DNA of 64,000 bases from Rubrobacter marinus (GCF_011492965.1 NZ_CP045121.1:2542001-2606000); one strand, 5' to 3'. Shown: positions 1 through 9,042, counted from the stretch's first letter. The notes: generated by a model from the letters alone, not told the origin. Program-made: numbers and translations.

Positions 1-2
1 AG

Positions 3-1313
3 ACGATACGCGTCCGCGGGAGGCGCGAGCCCTTCGTCCAGACCGTCAGGACGACGCTGCACGGCCCCGTCGTCACCGACGCCGTCGCCACGGACGGCAA
101 GGGCGAGGACCCGGGAGACCTCGCCCTCCGCTGGGCCGTCCCCGACCCGACGGTGCTCGTCGAGAGCGGCCTCGCCGTGAACCGGGCGCGGGATAAGGAC
201 GAGTTTCTCGCGGCCTTGCAGGGTTGGACGACGCCGAACCAGAACTTCGTCTACGCGGACCGGGCGGGGAACGTCGGCTGGGCGCTGGCGGGTCTCGTCC
301 CCGTGCGGCGCGGCTTCCGGGGGGATCGCGTCCTCCCCGGCCCGCCGGGCGAGCACGAGTGGGACGGGTTCCTCCCCTCCTCGGAGCTCCCGGGGCTCTT
401 CGACCCCGAGGACGGGCAGATCGCCTCGGCGAACGAGCCGCCCCCCGGCGCGGGCCTCATCCCCGGCTACTACCTGCCGCCGTACCGGAAGGACCGGATC
501 TCCGCGCTCCTGGCCGCGACCGAGAAGCATTCGCCGGAGAGCTTCTGGGAGATCCAGGGCGACCTCTACTGCGAGCCTGCCCATGCCCTGGCGACAAGGC
601 TGGCGAGGCTCGCGCCGAGGGGAGAGGAGAAGGTGCTCCTGCGAGAACTCCTGACCTGGGACGGCCACCTCACCGCCGACAGCCGCCCTGGAGCGATAGC
701 TCGCGTCGCGCTGGAGCACCTGATCCGTCGCGCGGCGGGCGACGTGAACCCGTCGGGCTACCCCGTGCCGAACGGGATCGCGACGTACGTCGGCGACCTC
801 GTTCCCGAACTGGTCGAAGGGCTGGACGAGCTTCCGGAGGGGATGCTCGCGGGCGCCCTCGAAGATGCCGTCTCTACCCTGAGGGAGACCCTGGGCGAGG
901 ACCCCGGGGGGTGGAGCTGGGGAGCCCTGCACGCCGCCGAGCTGAGGCACCCGCTGGGAGCGGTGCGAGCGCTGCGGGGCCTCCTGAACCGCGGGCCGTT
1001 TCCGATCGGAGGAGACGCGAACACCGTCCGGCACGCCGCCTTCGGCGGGGGCAAGTCCGACGAACACGGTCACCCGCGCTTCGGCCCCGTCGCGAGGGGC
1101 CCCAACTACCGCTTCGTCGTGGACACCGGTGACTGGGACGAGGCCGTGAGCGTCGTGGCCCCCGGCCAGTCAGGGCACCCCGCGAGCCCCTACTACGACG
1201 ACGAGATCGACCTTTGGCTCGGCGTCCGCTACCGGCCGATGGTCTTCGGCCGAAAGACCGCCGAGCTCGCGGCACGGCACAGGCTCGTACTGGAGCCGGC
1301 AAAGGAGGGGTAA
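3..1313 (+). CDS. penicillin acylase family protein (C-terminal part, 5' end outside window)
   Basis: The reading frame is open from the left window edge, so the true start and the signal/alpha-chain part are missing. What remains is the beta-chain of an N-terminal-nucleophile hydrolase. Visible family landmarks are HGPVV near the edge, the N-F-V-Y-A-D-x-x-G-N-x-G-W block, the EWDG segment, the S-A-N-E-P block containing the usual oxyanion Asn, GDANTVRHAAF, and a C-terminal G-Q-S-G-H-P-x-S-P-Y-Y-D-D segment. Enzymes of this family cleave amides such as beta-lactam side chains or acyl-homoserine lactones, usually outside the cytoplasm. The substrate cannot be told from sequence. The stop is followed at once by a gene on the other strand. 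Confidence 0.85.
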   Translation, partial: TIRVRGRREPFVQTVRTTLHGPVVTDAVATDGKGEDPGDLALRWAVPDPTVLVESGLAVNRARDKDEFLAALQGWTTPNQNFVYADRAGNVGWALAGLVPVRRGFRGDRVLPGPPGEHEWDGFLPSSELPGLFDPEDGQIASANEPPPGAGLIPGYYLPPYRKDRISALLAATEKHSPESFWEIQGDLYCEPAHALATRLARLAPRGEEKVLLRELLTWDGHLTADSRPGAIARVALEHLIRRAAGDVNPSGYPVPNGIATYVGDLVPELVEGLDELPEGMLAGALEDAVSTLRETLGEDPGGWSWGALHAAELRHPLGAVRALRGLLNRGPFPIGGDANTVRHAAFGGGKSDEHGHPRFGPVARGPNYRFVVDTGDWDEAVSVVAPGQSGHPASPYYDDEIDLWLGVRYRPMVFGRKTAELAARHRLVLEPAKEG

Positions 1314-1322
1314 GACTTCACC

Positions 1323-1693
1323 TCAGAGCCAGGTGATGCCGCCGGGCGAACAGGCCCTTCTCCTCGGGAAGCTCGTGGCATCTAGGTCTTCCTCCAGGCT
1401 GGACGAGGTGACCATCTTGCGGGCGCTCGTGGCCACCCGAACAGGCATTCGAGGCGCGAGAGATCGCGCCCCAGCACGACGGCCTCGTGCCAGGGCGCGG
1501 AGGTGTCCAGGTAGATCTCCTCCGCCCCGATCCCCTGCCAGATACACGCCTCGCCTCTCTTCATCTCCGCGTACCCCTCATCCTTCGACCGGCCCTCGAC
1601 AGGTCCGTCGGGGTCGAGGAGCTTCCGCAACTCAGCGAGAAAGAACCGCTCGTACTCCTTGCGCCGTCGTCCTAGCGGATCTCCCGCGCTCAC
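1323..1693 (-). pseudogene. unknown protein, frameshifted copy of the neighbouring paralogue
   Basis: The N-terminal frame reads about 80 residues (E-Y-E-R-F-F start region, ending in C-L-F-G-W). The C-terminal frame reads S-L-E-E-D-L-D-A-T to a final G-I-T-W-L. Both halves align by eye with the next gene at 1764-2162, which has E-Y-E-R-I, C-L-F-G-W, N-L-E-E-D-L-M-A and G-I-N-W-F at the same relative positions. Compared with that copy, this one lacks about 25 residues after the FGW motif and changes frame there, so it is probably a decayed or mis-sequenced duplicate. I do not recognise the family. Confidence 0.5.
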
Positions 1694-1763
1694 CTCAAGC
1701 GAGGCTCGGTCCGTCGGGTACGCGACGGACCGTTTCGAGGTGTGCGGGCAGGGACGAAGACTC

Positions 1764-2162
1764 TCAAAACCAGTTGATCCCCTCCGTAGAGCAAGATTTG
1801 GGGAGGCCGTATCCGACCGCCATCAAGTCCTCTTCCAGGTTCACCCATACCACCGTAGCCCGGCTCTCGGCGGCGCCTTTCACGGTGCCGGCCATGTGCA
1901 GTTCGTACTCGAATCCGACGTCCGGCTCCTCTGCGGGCGTTCGCCAACCGAACAGGCATCCCGGGCGCATCAAGTCCCGTACCAGGATCACGACCTCGTG
2001 CTCTTCCCCGGAGACGTCGAGTTCGACCGATTCGACCATGGCGCATTGCTCGACGTTGCCATGCATGCTTCTGAAAGGCTCGTCGCGCCCGAGCAGAACC
2101 CGGCGCACGTTCTCCAGCAGGATCCGCTCGTACTCCCCCCGCTGGGGGTCTATCCCGAGCTC
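1764..2162 (-). CDS. unknown protein, intact tandem paralogue
   Basis: This is a predicted protein of about 130 residues rich in acidic and aromatic residues, with no signal peptide or membrane segment. It shares the E-Y-E-R, C-L-F-G-W and L-E-E-D-L motifs with the frameshifted copy next door. The reading frame has no ATG, GTG or TTG before the conserved E-Y-E-R, and it overlaps the last codons of the CNNM/CBS gene upstream. Translation is therefore probably coupled to that gene, or the start is damaged. The boundary given is the most upstream plausible codon. Function unknown. Confidence 0.55.
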   Translation of the reverse strand, partial: ELGIDPQRGEYERILLENVRRVLLGRDEPFRSMHGNVEQCAMVESVELDVSGEEHEVVILVRDLMRPGCLFGWRTPAEEPDVGFEYELHMAGTVKGAAESRATVVWVNLEEDLMAVGYGLPKSCSTEGINWF

Positions 2163-3490
2163 TCCGCGTCGGCGACTTCCTCCGGCGTGCTGCCGCGTTG
2201 CATGGTGAGGGAGGAGACGCGGGGGCCGTCGACGCTCTTGACGCGCAGGGTGGAGCCGTCGGCCTCGACGACGTCGCCGGGCTCGGGCGGGCGGCCCAGA
2301 GCGCCGAGGACGTAGCCGCCGATGGTGTCGAAGTCCTCGTGCGGGAGGTCGAGGCTGAAGTACTCGTTCACCTCGGTGATCGGGATGCGTCCGTCGATGG
2401 CGTAGACGTCCTCGCCGATGCGCTCTATCGCCGCCTCGTCCTCGTCGAACTCGTCCTGGATCTCCCCGACGATCTCCTCCAGCACGTCCTCTATGGTGAT
2501 GAGCCCCTCGACGCTCCCGTACTCGTCGATGACGATCGCCACCTGCAGCTTGCGCTTCTGGAACTCCCGCAGGATCTCCTCTATCCGCTTGGTCTCCGGC
2601 ACGACGAGGCACTCCCTAACCAGGGGGTGGATGTCGAAGCCGTTCCCGTCTTCCTTCGCCGCCCTGAACAGGTCCTTGACGTGTACGGCCCCCAGGACGT
2701 GGTCGAGGTCGTCCTCGTAGACCGGGTAGCGCGTGTAGCGGCCGAAGGCGGCCTTCTCGACGAGCTCCTCCAGCGGCGCGTCGCTCGGCAGCGCCTCGAT
2801 GTCGGGCCGGGGGACCATGATCTCGCGGGCCACCGTGTCCCCGAAGTCGAAGACGTTGTTCAGGTACTCGCGCTCCTGCGGGTCGAGGACGCCCTCCCTG
2901 GTGGAGGAGGTGATCATGATCCTCAGCTCCTCCTCCGAATGCGCCTCCATCTCCTCGCCGAGCCGTATCCCCCACGGCCTCAGGACGAAGTTCGTCGAGG
3001 CGTTCACGAGCCAGACCAGCGGCCGGAACGTCAGCATGAAGATCCTCAAGGGGCGCGCGATCCACATCGCCGTCGCCTCGGCCCGCTGGATGGAGAAGTA
3101 CTTGGGTGCCTGCTCGCCGAAGACGAGGTGGGCGTAAGTGATCACGGCGAAGCCCAGGATCACGGCTATGACCTCGACGACGCTCTCGTTGGTGATCCCC
3201 ACGCCGTGCAGGAGCGGCCGGATAAGCGCCGAGACCGCCGGCTCCCCGACCCAGCCCAGAGCCAGCGAGGCGACCGTGATCCCGACCTGGCAGACGGAGA
3301 GGTAAGCGTCGAGGTCGTGCAGCGCCCTGCGGACGACCGCGGCCCTCGAGCTACCCTCCTGCTCGAGCTGCACGATCCGCGTCTCGCGCACCCGCACGAA
3401 CGCGAACTCCGCGGCGACGAAAAAGGCGTTCAGGACGATCAGAACGAGCGCCGCGATCAGGTTGATCGAGGAGTAGAGCGACTCGCCCAA
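2150..3490 (-). CDS. CNNM/CBS domain membrane protein (HlyC/CorC family)
   Basis: This 446-residue protein has the full architecture of the family. An N-terminal DUF21/CNNM membrane domain of about 140 residues comes first, with hydrophobic helices and an N-A-F-F-V-A-A-E-F-A-F motif. A CBS pair follows (about residues 200-340, with R-Y-T-R-Y-P-V-Y and I-D-E-Y-G-S-V-E-G-L-I-T), then a CorC-type C-terminal domain. Members act in divalent cation (Mg2+/Co2+) export or homeostasis; annotation as hemolysin is historical. The start lies about 87 nt downstream of a TATAAT box on the minus strand. Confidence 0.9.
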   Translation of the reverse strand: MGESLYSSINLIAALVLIVLNAFFVAAEFAFVRVRETRIVQLEQEGSSRAAVVRRALHDLDAYLSVCQVGITVASLALGWVGEPAVSALIRPLLHGVGITNESVVEVIAVILGFAVITYAHLVFGEQAPKYFSIQRAEATAMWIARPLRIFMLTFRPLVWLVNASTNFVLRPWGIRLGEEMEAHSEEELRIMITSSTREGVLDPQEREYLNNVFDFGDTVAREIMVPRPDIEALPSDAPLEELVEKAAFGRYTRYPVYEDDLDHVLGAVHVKDLFRAAKEDGNGFDIHPLVRECLVVPETKRIEEILREFQKRKLQVAIVIDEYGSVEGLITIEDVLEEIVGEIQDEFDEDEAAIERIGEDVYAIDGRIPITEVNEYFSLDLPHEDFDTIGGYVLGALGRPPEPGDVVEADGSTLRVKSVDGPRVSSLTMQRGSTPEEVADAESSG

Positions 3491-3576
3491 GGTTACGACG
3501 CGCCTCCGGGCGGGGCCCCCCGGCGCGTCCAGGATCTGTGGCTGAGGTCTAAATCTTCCATCTTGCTGCGGGCGGC

Positions 3577-3582
3577 ATTATA
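3577..3582 (-). promoter_or_regulatory. -10 box upstream of the CNNM/CBS gene
   Basis: A perfect TATAAT reads on the minus strand, followed by GCCGCCC, 87 nt before the CNNM/CBS start. No good -35 is visible. A similar TATAATGCCGC occurs upstream of the redoxin gene (20150-20155). Confidence 0.4.
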
Positions 3583-3707
3583 CCTCAGCCTCCCGCTTCG
3601 AGGAGCGCCGTCGAGGTCCCCGCTCGCGCCGGGCGTCCGTTATCCCCGAGGGACCCCACGGGTAGAATCCCCGCGGACGTCCGGCTGTTCGAGGAGAGGA
3701 TCCAACG

Positions 3708-3734
3708 ATGAACGAGAAAGTACGGAACCCATGA
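3708..3734 (+). CDS. eight-codon leader ORF overlapping the reductase start
   Basis: An ATG preceded by a strong GAGGAGAGG ribosome site opens an eight-codon ORF (MNEKVRNP) whose TGA overlaps the ATG of the next gene as ATGA. The good ribosome site serves this mini-ORF, so the reductase is probably translated by coupling. The alternative is that the mini-ORF is the true N-terminus displaced by an indel. Confidence 0.35.
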   Translation: MNEKVRNP

Positions 3735-4366
3735 GGGTGCTCGTCGCGGGCTCGCACGGCCAAGTCGGCCGGCACCTCGTCCGGCTGCTCTCAGAAGCGG
3801 GGCACGAAGCGAGGGCCATGATCCGGGACGACTCCCAGGCAGGGGAGATGGAAGCCCTCGGCGGCACCCCCGTAGTGGCGGACCTCGAAGGGGACCCTTC
3901 CCCGGCGGCGAAGGGCTGCGACGCCATCGTCTTCACGGCAGGCGGCGGTCCGGGGAGCGGCGCGGCCAAAAAGGAGACGGTCGACCGGCAGGGGGCCGTG
4001 AAGCTCATCGACGCCGCCGGGGAGCACGGCGTCCGCCGCTACGTCATGGTCAGCGCCATGGGCGCCGACGACCCGGAGTCCGGCTCCGAAGGGATGCGCC
4101 CCTACCTGCGCGCCAAGGGCCAGGCCGACGACGCCCTGCGAGAGAGCGGCCTCGACTTCACCATCGTGCGCCCCGGACGCCTCACCGACGACCCCGCCAC
4201 CGGCAGGGTCGACGCCGCGGCCTCGCTCGGACGGCGCGGCGAGATCACGCGCGAAGACACCGCCCGCGTCCTCCTCGCTACCCTCACGGCGACCAACACC
4301 CACGGCAAGACCTTCGAGGTCCTGGACGGCGACACACCGATAGACGAGGCCGTGAACGCGTTGTAG
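3731..4366 (+). CDS. NAD(P)-binding atypical short-chain reductase
   Basis: This 211-residue protein begins with V-L-V-A-G-S-H-G-Q-V-G-R, a Rossmann G-x-x-G-x-x-G dinucleotide-binding loop. It keeps the Y-V-M-V-S-A-M-G strand and the D-F-T-I-V-R-P-G-R-L-T segment of the NAD(P)H-binding (NmrA/YwnB-like) group of atypical SDRs. Such proteins act as small reductases or NADP sensors; the substrate is unknown. The ATG was chosen because the Rossmann strand starts right after it. A large hairpin lies just downstream. Confidence 0.8.
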   Translation: MRVLVAGSHGQVGRHLVRLLSEAGHEARAMIRDDSQAGEMEALGGTPVVADLEGDPSPAAKGCDAIVFTAGGGPGSGAAKKETVDRQGAVKLIDAAGEHGVRRYVMVSAMGADDPESGSEGMRPYLRAKGQADDALRESGLDFTIVRPGRLTDDPATGRVDAAASLGRRGEITREDTARVLLATLTATNTHGKTFEVLDGDTPIDEAVNAL

Positions 4367-4383
4367 GAAGTCGCGGCCGACTA

Positions 4384-4418
4384 GCGACCATCTGGCCCAC
4401 CAAGGGCCAGATGGTCGC
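4384..4418 (+). terminator. perfect 15-bp hairpin between convergent genes
   Basis: GCGACCATCTGGCCC and its exact complement flank a five-base loop (ACCAA), starting 18 bases after the reductase stop. No T-run follows on either strand. It probably acts as a transcript end or barrier between the convergent reductase and ferritin genes. Confidence 0.6.
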
Positions 4419-4465
4419 CCGAGGCTTCCGGCGGCGCGACCTCCCACACCCCGAAACCGCAGAAA

Positions 4466-4496
4466 GAGGGGCCCGGTCTCGATGACCGGGCCCCTC
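4466..4496 (-). terminator. intrinsic terminator of the ferritin-like gene
   Basis: Thirteen-base GC arms (GAGGGGCCCGGTC and complement) surround a five-base loop. Read on the minus strand, the stem is followed by the T-rich CTCTTTCT, 40 nt past the ferritin stop. This is a canonical rho-independent terminator. Confidence 0.7.
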
Positions 4497-4535
4497 CTGT
4501 ACCGCCAAGTCCTGACGGCCGAAAGCCAGACGCTC

Positions 4536-5045
4536 TTAGGCCTTGCCCTCCGCCGCGTACTCGCGGAGGAAGCCCTCGAAGAGCTTGCGGTGCTGCTGCT
4601 CGTCGCGCAGGATGGCGATGACCATGTCGTTGGTGACCGGGTCGGAGTCCTCCGTCGCCTCGACGACGCGCGTGTAGTGCTCGATAGCCTTCGTCTCGGC
4701 GTCGATGACGCCCTTGATGACGTGGACGACGTCGATCTGCTCCTCCGGCGGCTGCAGGAAGGTCTGCTCGGCCCTGAACTCCATCGAGCCGGGGACGACG
4801 CCGTAGAGCTCCTTGATCCTTGCCGCGAACTGCCTTGCGTGGTCCAGCTCCTCGGTGATGTCCTCCTCGAGCGACTCCTTGACCTCCTGGGCCCTGACGC
4901 CGTCGGGGTTGATGGACTCGGAGACGTAGTTCATGACCGTCTCGAGCTCCATGAAGTACGCCGTCTTCAGAAGCTCGACGATCTCCTCGCGCTTCTCGGT
5001 CATCTCCTGCGAGAGGATGCCCTCGCTGCCCCTGTTAGTCTCCAA
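4536..5045 (-). CDS. ferritin-like diiron protein
   Basis: The 169-residue, all-helical sequence has the spacing of a ferritin-like four-helix bundle. Glutamates in E-L-E-T and E-E-L-D-H-A-R-Q (E-x-x-H type) sit in the first pair of helices, and E-T-K-A-I-E-H-Y plus D-E-Q-Q-H-R-K in the second pair. It is probably a bacterioferritin/DUF892-like iron-binding or oxidative-stress protein. The start is TTG, supported by an AGGAGG seven bases upstream; no ATG fits. A good intrinsic terminator follows. Confidence 0.8.
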   Translation of the reverse strand: METNRGSEGILSQEMTEKREEIVELLKTAYFMELETVMNYVSESINPDGVRAQEVKESLEEDITEELDHARQFAARIKELYGVVPGSMEFRAEQTFLQPPEEQIDVVHVIKGVIDAETKAIEHYTRVVEATEDSDPVTNDMVIAILRDEQQHRKLFEGFLREYAAEGKA

Positions 5046-5148
5046 TGAGGTACCTCCTGATCTCTGCTTTACGCTTTTGTTATTTGTACCGTTACCCGGC
5101 GCAATCGACCGTAAAACACGACACTTGTTCGCGCGTTTAACCCACCTG

Positions 5149-6323
5149 TCAGGCCCCGGCGGGCTGCATCTCCCGGAGGTCCCTGGGCTTGTAGAGGCGG
5201 ACGTACTCGCGGAACGCGGCGACCTCGCGCTCGGCCCTCTCGCCGGTCCGGCCGAGGTGCTCGACCGCTACCCTGGCGGCGGCCCGGTCCACGTCGAGGC
5301 CGACCTTCGGGCCCATCCCGACCATCGTGCGCCGCAGCAGCACGTCCCCGAGCGTCACGGCGAGCTCCCGGCGGAGCGCGTACAGGACCTCCGCCCCGAT
5401 GATCCCGGTTCCGGGCGTGAACGTCGCCGAGAGCGGCACGCGCAGCGAGTGGTCGTCCCCGGCCTCGGCGAGGACGTTGGGGGCGCGCGTACCGTAGAGC
5501 TTCAGCATCCTCCCGGCCAGGTCGTCGGTAAGCCCGCTCGTCAGCTTGAAGCCGGCGCTAAAGGCCCCGAAGTCGCTCGTCTCTCCGCCGGCGAGCGGCA
5601 CGCTGGCCGTGCGGCTCCAGGGGCCCGGCGCCCGAGCTTCTCGTAGACCTTATCGACCGTCTGGCGGGAGAGGTTCCGGTAGGTCGTCAGCTTCCCCCCG
5701 ACGATGGAGATGAGGCCGCCGATCCTGGGCTCCTCCTTCGCGTGGTCGTGGATGATGTGGCTGCGGGTGACGGCGCTCGTCGACCCCTCGGGCTCGTAGG
5801 GCGGCGTTCTCGACGGCGAGCTTCTCCGCGTACTCGACCTGCCCGTCGTTCTCGACCTGCCCGTCGTAGTAGAGCGCCGCGCCCACGAGGCCCTCGGTGT
5901 TCAGGCCGGGCGCCCGCTCGACGACCTCCTCGCGGGAGAGCATCTCGTGCCGGCTCATCGACTTGCTCGGCGAGAGGGCGTCGTACACGTACATGCCGAG
6001 GCCCACGAGCGTCGGGCCGCGCCTGGAGCTCTCGTAGGTCGGGACCACGAAAGGCAGCGGCTTCACGAGGTGCGGCGCGATCCGCAGCAGCTTCTCGCGC
6101 TCGGAGAGGGACTCCCGGACGAGGTAGAACTCGTAGTATTCGAGGTAGCGCAGCCCGCCGTGGATGAGGCGGGTGGACCAGCTCGTCGTCCCGCTGGCGA
6201 TGTCGCCCTTGTCGAGGAGCAGCACGCGCAGGCCGCGCATCGCCGCGTCGCGCGCTATCCCGGCCCCACGACGATGAGGTCGAAGGGGTATCGGGCGATA
6301 TCCCCGGGCACCCGGGCCTCCAT
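5149..6323 (-). pseudogene. glpD: glycerol-3-phosphate dehydrogenase, internally deleted and frameshifted
   Basis: The N-terminal FAD fold reads from F-D-L-I-V-V-G across a frameshift to L-D-K-G-D-I-A-S-G-T-T-S-W and L-I-H-G-G-L-R-Y-L, characteristic of GlpD. The C-terminal part has S-H-I-I-H-D-H, G-G-K-L-T-T-Y-R-N-L and a short alpha domain. Against the usual GlpD of about 560 residues, roughly 150 residues are missing between the A-V-E-N-A-A and Y-E-P-E-G-S-T segments. A 15-base unit (GACGGGCAGGTCGAG) is also present twice near 5835-5870. The gene would oxidise glycerol 3-phosphate to dihydroxyacetone phosphate at the membrane. As written it could not be active. It follows dhaM by 17 nt. 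Confidence 0.75.
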
Positions 6324-6340
6324 CGCGCCGGGCTCCGTCT

Positions 6341-6739
6341 CTACTCCCCTTCGTGTAGCTTCGGCTCGGTCCGGGCCTCCATCGCGGCCTCGACGCACTC
6401 CCCCGCGTCGGCCCCGGTCGAGGCGAGCACCGCCGCCGCGAAGGCCCCCTCGACGAAAGGCGCGTCCACGAGCCGTACCTTCTCCCTCGTCTCCGGTTCC
6501 AGCATGTCCAGCACGGTCTCGGCCGAGAGCACCGCGCTGCCTATGTCCATGAAAACCAAGACCTCGTCCGTCCCGAGCCCCTCGACGGCGGCGAGGATGC
6601 CGTCCGGGTCCGTCCCGAGGCCACCGTCGGTATCCCCCCCGACGGCCACGACCTCGACCTCCCCGGCCATGTGGCGCACGAGCTCCGCCGTCCCCTCCGC
6701 GATGGAGGGGCTGTGGGAGACGAGCACGAACCCGACCAC
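6341..6739 (-). CDS. dhaM: DhaM, phosphotransfer subunit of PTS-dependent dihydroxyacetone kinase
   Basis: The 132-residue single-domain EIIA(Man)-like protein begins V-L-V-S-H-S-P-S-I-A-E-G; the His in V-S-H-S is the phosphorylated residue. G-G-D-T-D-G-G-L-G-T-D and V-F-M-D-I-G-S-A are also typical of DhaM. It takes phosphate from HPr and passes it to ADP held by DhaL. There is no fused HPr or EI domain, so PTS components must lie elsewhere. The start is GTG, just after the DhaL stop region. Confidence 0.88.
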   Translation of the reverse strand: MVGFVLVSHSPSIAEGTAELVRHMAGEVEVVAVGGDTDGGLGTDPDGILAAVEGLGTDEVLVFMDIGSAVLSAETVLDMLEPETREKVRLVDAPFVEGAFAAAVLASTGADAGECVEAAMEARTEPKLHEGE

Positions 6740-6741
6740 GC

Positions 6742-7369
6742 CCTACGCCCCAGCGCCCGCGCCGCGGCATCGAGCAGCAGGTACGAGGAGCGCGCCCCCG
6801 GGTCCATGTGGCCCGCGGCCCGCTCCCCGAGGTAGTTTGCCCGTCCCCTCCTCGCGGTGAGGGGGACCGTCGACTCCGCCCCCCGTTCGCCGCCTCCGCC
6901 GCCGCGCGGAGAACCTCCCCCGCGCCCGCGCCGGAGGACGCGGCCTCCCTCGCGGCTCCGGCGGCGGGCTCCAGGGCGTCGACCATCGTCTTGTCCCCCA
7001 CCTCGGCCTTGCCGCGCTGCTTCACCCCGCCGACCGCCGCCTCCAGCGCCTCCGCGACGTCCCCGGGCGAAGGGTCCTCCTTCCCCGCCAGCGCCGACGA
7101 GGCGCGCAGAAAGGCCGTCCCGTAGAGTGGGCCCGCGGCGCCGCCGACCTTGCTTATGAGGGCCATCGAGACGGCCTTGAGGGCGTCGGCCGGGGTTTTG
7201 GGCTCCGCACCGTCCAGGCGTTCGAGGGCGGCGCCGAAGCCGCGATGCATGTTGTTGCCGTGGTCGCCGTCCCGATCTCGGAGTCCAGCTTCGTCAGGTG
7301 GCGCCGGTGCTCCTCCATCGCAGACGCCATCTCCCTCACCACCGCGAGCGTCTTCTCGGTCGCGCTCAA
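6742..7369 (-). CDS. dhaL: DhaL, ADP-binding subunit of dihydroxyacetone kinase (two frameshifts)
   Basis: Three reading frames join into one DhaL. They are M-S-A-T-E-K to K-L-D-S-E-I-G; then D-G-D-H-G-N-N-M-H-R-G-F through V-G-D-K-T-M-V-D-A-L-E-P; then R-A-N-Y-L-G-E-R-A-A-G-H-M-D-P-G-A. The D-G-D-H-G-N-N-M and G-D-K-T-M-D motifs bind Mg-ADP, and G-H-x-D-P-G-A is the C-terminal hallmark. Both frame changes sit on G runs (around 7270 and 6885) and are repaired by one added G, which suggests sequencing errors. It works with DhaK and DhaM. Confidence 0.82.
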
Positions 7370-7382
7370 CTAGCCTCCCCTT

Positions 7383-8931
7383 CTACGAGCCCTCGCGCAC
7401 GAGGTGCTTCTGCACCTTGCCCAGGGCGTTGCGCGGGAGCTCATCGACGAACACGACCTCGCGGGGCCGTTTGTAGCCCGCGAGGTCCCCCCGGCAGAAA
7501 TGGACAACGGCTTCGGCCTCCAGGGCGGGGTCGTCCCGCACGACGGCCGCGGCGACCTTCTCGCCGTACTCCTCGTCCGGGAGCCCCACGACGGCGACCT
7601 CGGCGACGCCGGGGCAGCCCTCCAGGACCTCCTCGACCTCGCGCGGGTAGACGTTGTATCCGCCGGAGATGATCAACTCCTTCGCCCTTCCCGTGATCGT
7701 GTAGTAGCCGTCCTCGCTCACCGAGCCCAGGTCGCCGGTCCGGAACCAGCCGTCCGCCCCCAGGCTCTCCTCGGTCGCGTCCGGGCGCCGCCAGTAGCCC
7801 GCGAAGACGTGAGGCCCGCGCACCTCGATCTCCCCCACCTCCTCCGGCCCCAGAACCTCGCGGCTCTTCACGCCGACGATCCGCGCCTCCTGCCCCGGGA
7901 AAGGCCCCCCGACCGTGCCCGGCCGTCGCTCCCCGTGGTAGGGGTTTGTGAGGTTCATGCCGGTCTCGGTCATCCCGTACCGCTCCAGGATGCGCTCCCC
8001 GAAGAGCTCCTCGAACTCCGCGAAGGCCCCCGGGCTCAACGGCGCGCTCCCGGCCACGTACAGCCGTAGCGGACCGGGACGCTCGTCGCGGGCGCGCGCC
8101 TCCCGCAACAGGCGCGCGTACATCGTGGGCACGCCGAAGAACATCGTCGTCTCGCCGGCGAGCAGCGCGTCGTAGACCCTGCCGGCGTCGAACCTGCGGT
8201 GAAGCTCCGCGCTCGCCCCCGTAAAGAGCGTGCCGTGGGCCCCGACGGTGAGGCCGTGCGTGTGGAAGAGCGGGAGGGTGAGGAGCAGGCGGTCCTCGGG
8301 CGTCCAGCGCCACGCCTCGCAGACGGCCCGGACGTTGGCGACGAGGTTGCGGTGGAGGAGCATCGCCCCCTTGCTCCTCCCCGTGGTCCCCGAGGTGTAG
8401 GCGATCGTCGCGAGGTCGTCGCCGCCGGGGAGCTCCCGCTCGTACGGGCCCGCCCGTTTCAGGAACACCTCCAGGTCCTCGCCGACCTCCACGACGGTCT
8501 CGAGCTCCGGGAGGTCCCCGCGCACCCCTGCGAGCTCGGGCCGGCGCTCCCCGTCGGTGAGGCAGAGGCGGACGCCGGCGTCCTCGAAGATGTGGCGCAG
8601 CTCGGTCCTCTTGTACGCGGTGTTCACCGGCACCACCACGGCGCCCGCCAGGTGCGTGCCGAGGTAGGCCGCGAGAAAGTCGGGGCTGTTACCGAGGAAG
8701 AGGGCGACGCGATCTCCTCTGGAGAGCCCCGATCCCCTCAGCGCCCGCGCGAACCCTCGGCCCGTTCGCGCAGGCGCTCGTAGCTCCATCGGTCGCCCTC
8801 GAAGAGGAGGCACGTCCCCTGCGGCGCCCGCGTCGCATGGCGGACGAAGGCCTCGACGACCGAGGCCGGCCGCGCCCCTCCCCCGGCCCGTACCGCCCCG
8901 AGGGGTGGGACGAAGCCCCCGTCTCCTTCAA
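7383..8931 (-). CDS. acyl-CoA synthetase, malonyl-CoA synthetase (MatB)-like (frameshifted near 8755)
   Basis: This adenylate-forming enzyme has every core motif: Y-T-S-G-T-T-G-R-S-K-G-A (ATP loop), Y-G-M-T-E-T-G-M-N, G-W-F-R-T-G-D-L, G-R-A-K-E-L-I-I-S-G-G-Y-N-V-Y-P, and the terminal lysine segment L-P-R-N-A-L-G-K-V-Q-K. The Y-G-M-T-E-T-G-M-N plus G-K-V-Q-K combination resembles MatB-type malonyl-CoA or related short-chain ligases. The first 55 or so residues (S-V-V-E-A-F-V-R-H-A onward) are in another frame, joined at about 8755. The start is uncertain; a TTG behind GGAGGAGGG is the best candidate. Its stop is 13 nt before dhaL. Confidence 0.78.
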
Positions 8932-9042
8932 GCCCTCCTCCTAACCGGTTGCGACGCTGCGTGCGAGCGTCTTCACGAGGCCGGCCGCGCGATCCCCTGC
9001 GCCCCGGCAAGTCGAGCACCGTGCGCAGGAGGCGTCCCCGTG

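Noticed and set aside
2198-3700. Long plus-strand open frame antisense to the CNNM/CBS gene
   Set aside because: Its sequence is a composition artefact of the opposite coding strand. Only the last 211 codons (from 3731) are a real gene.
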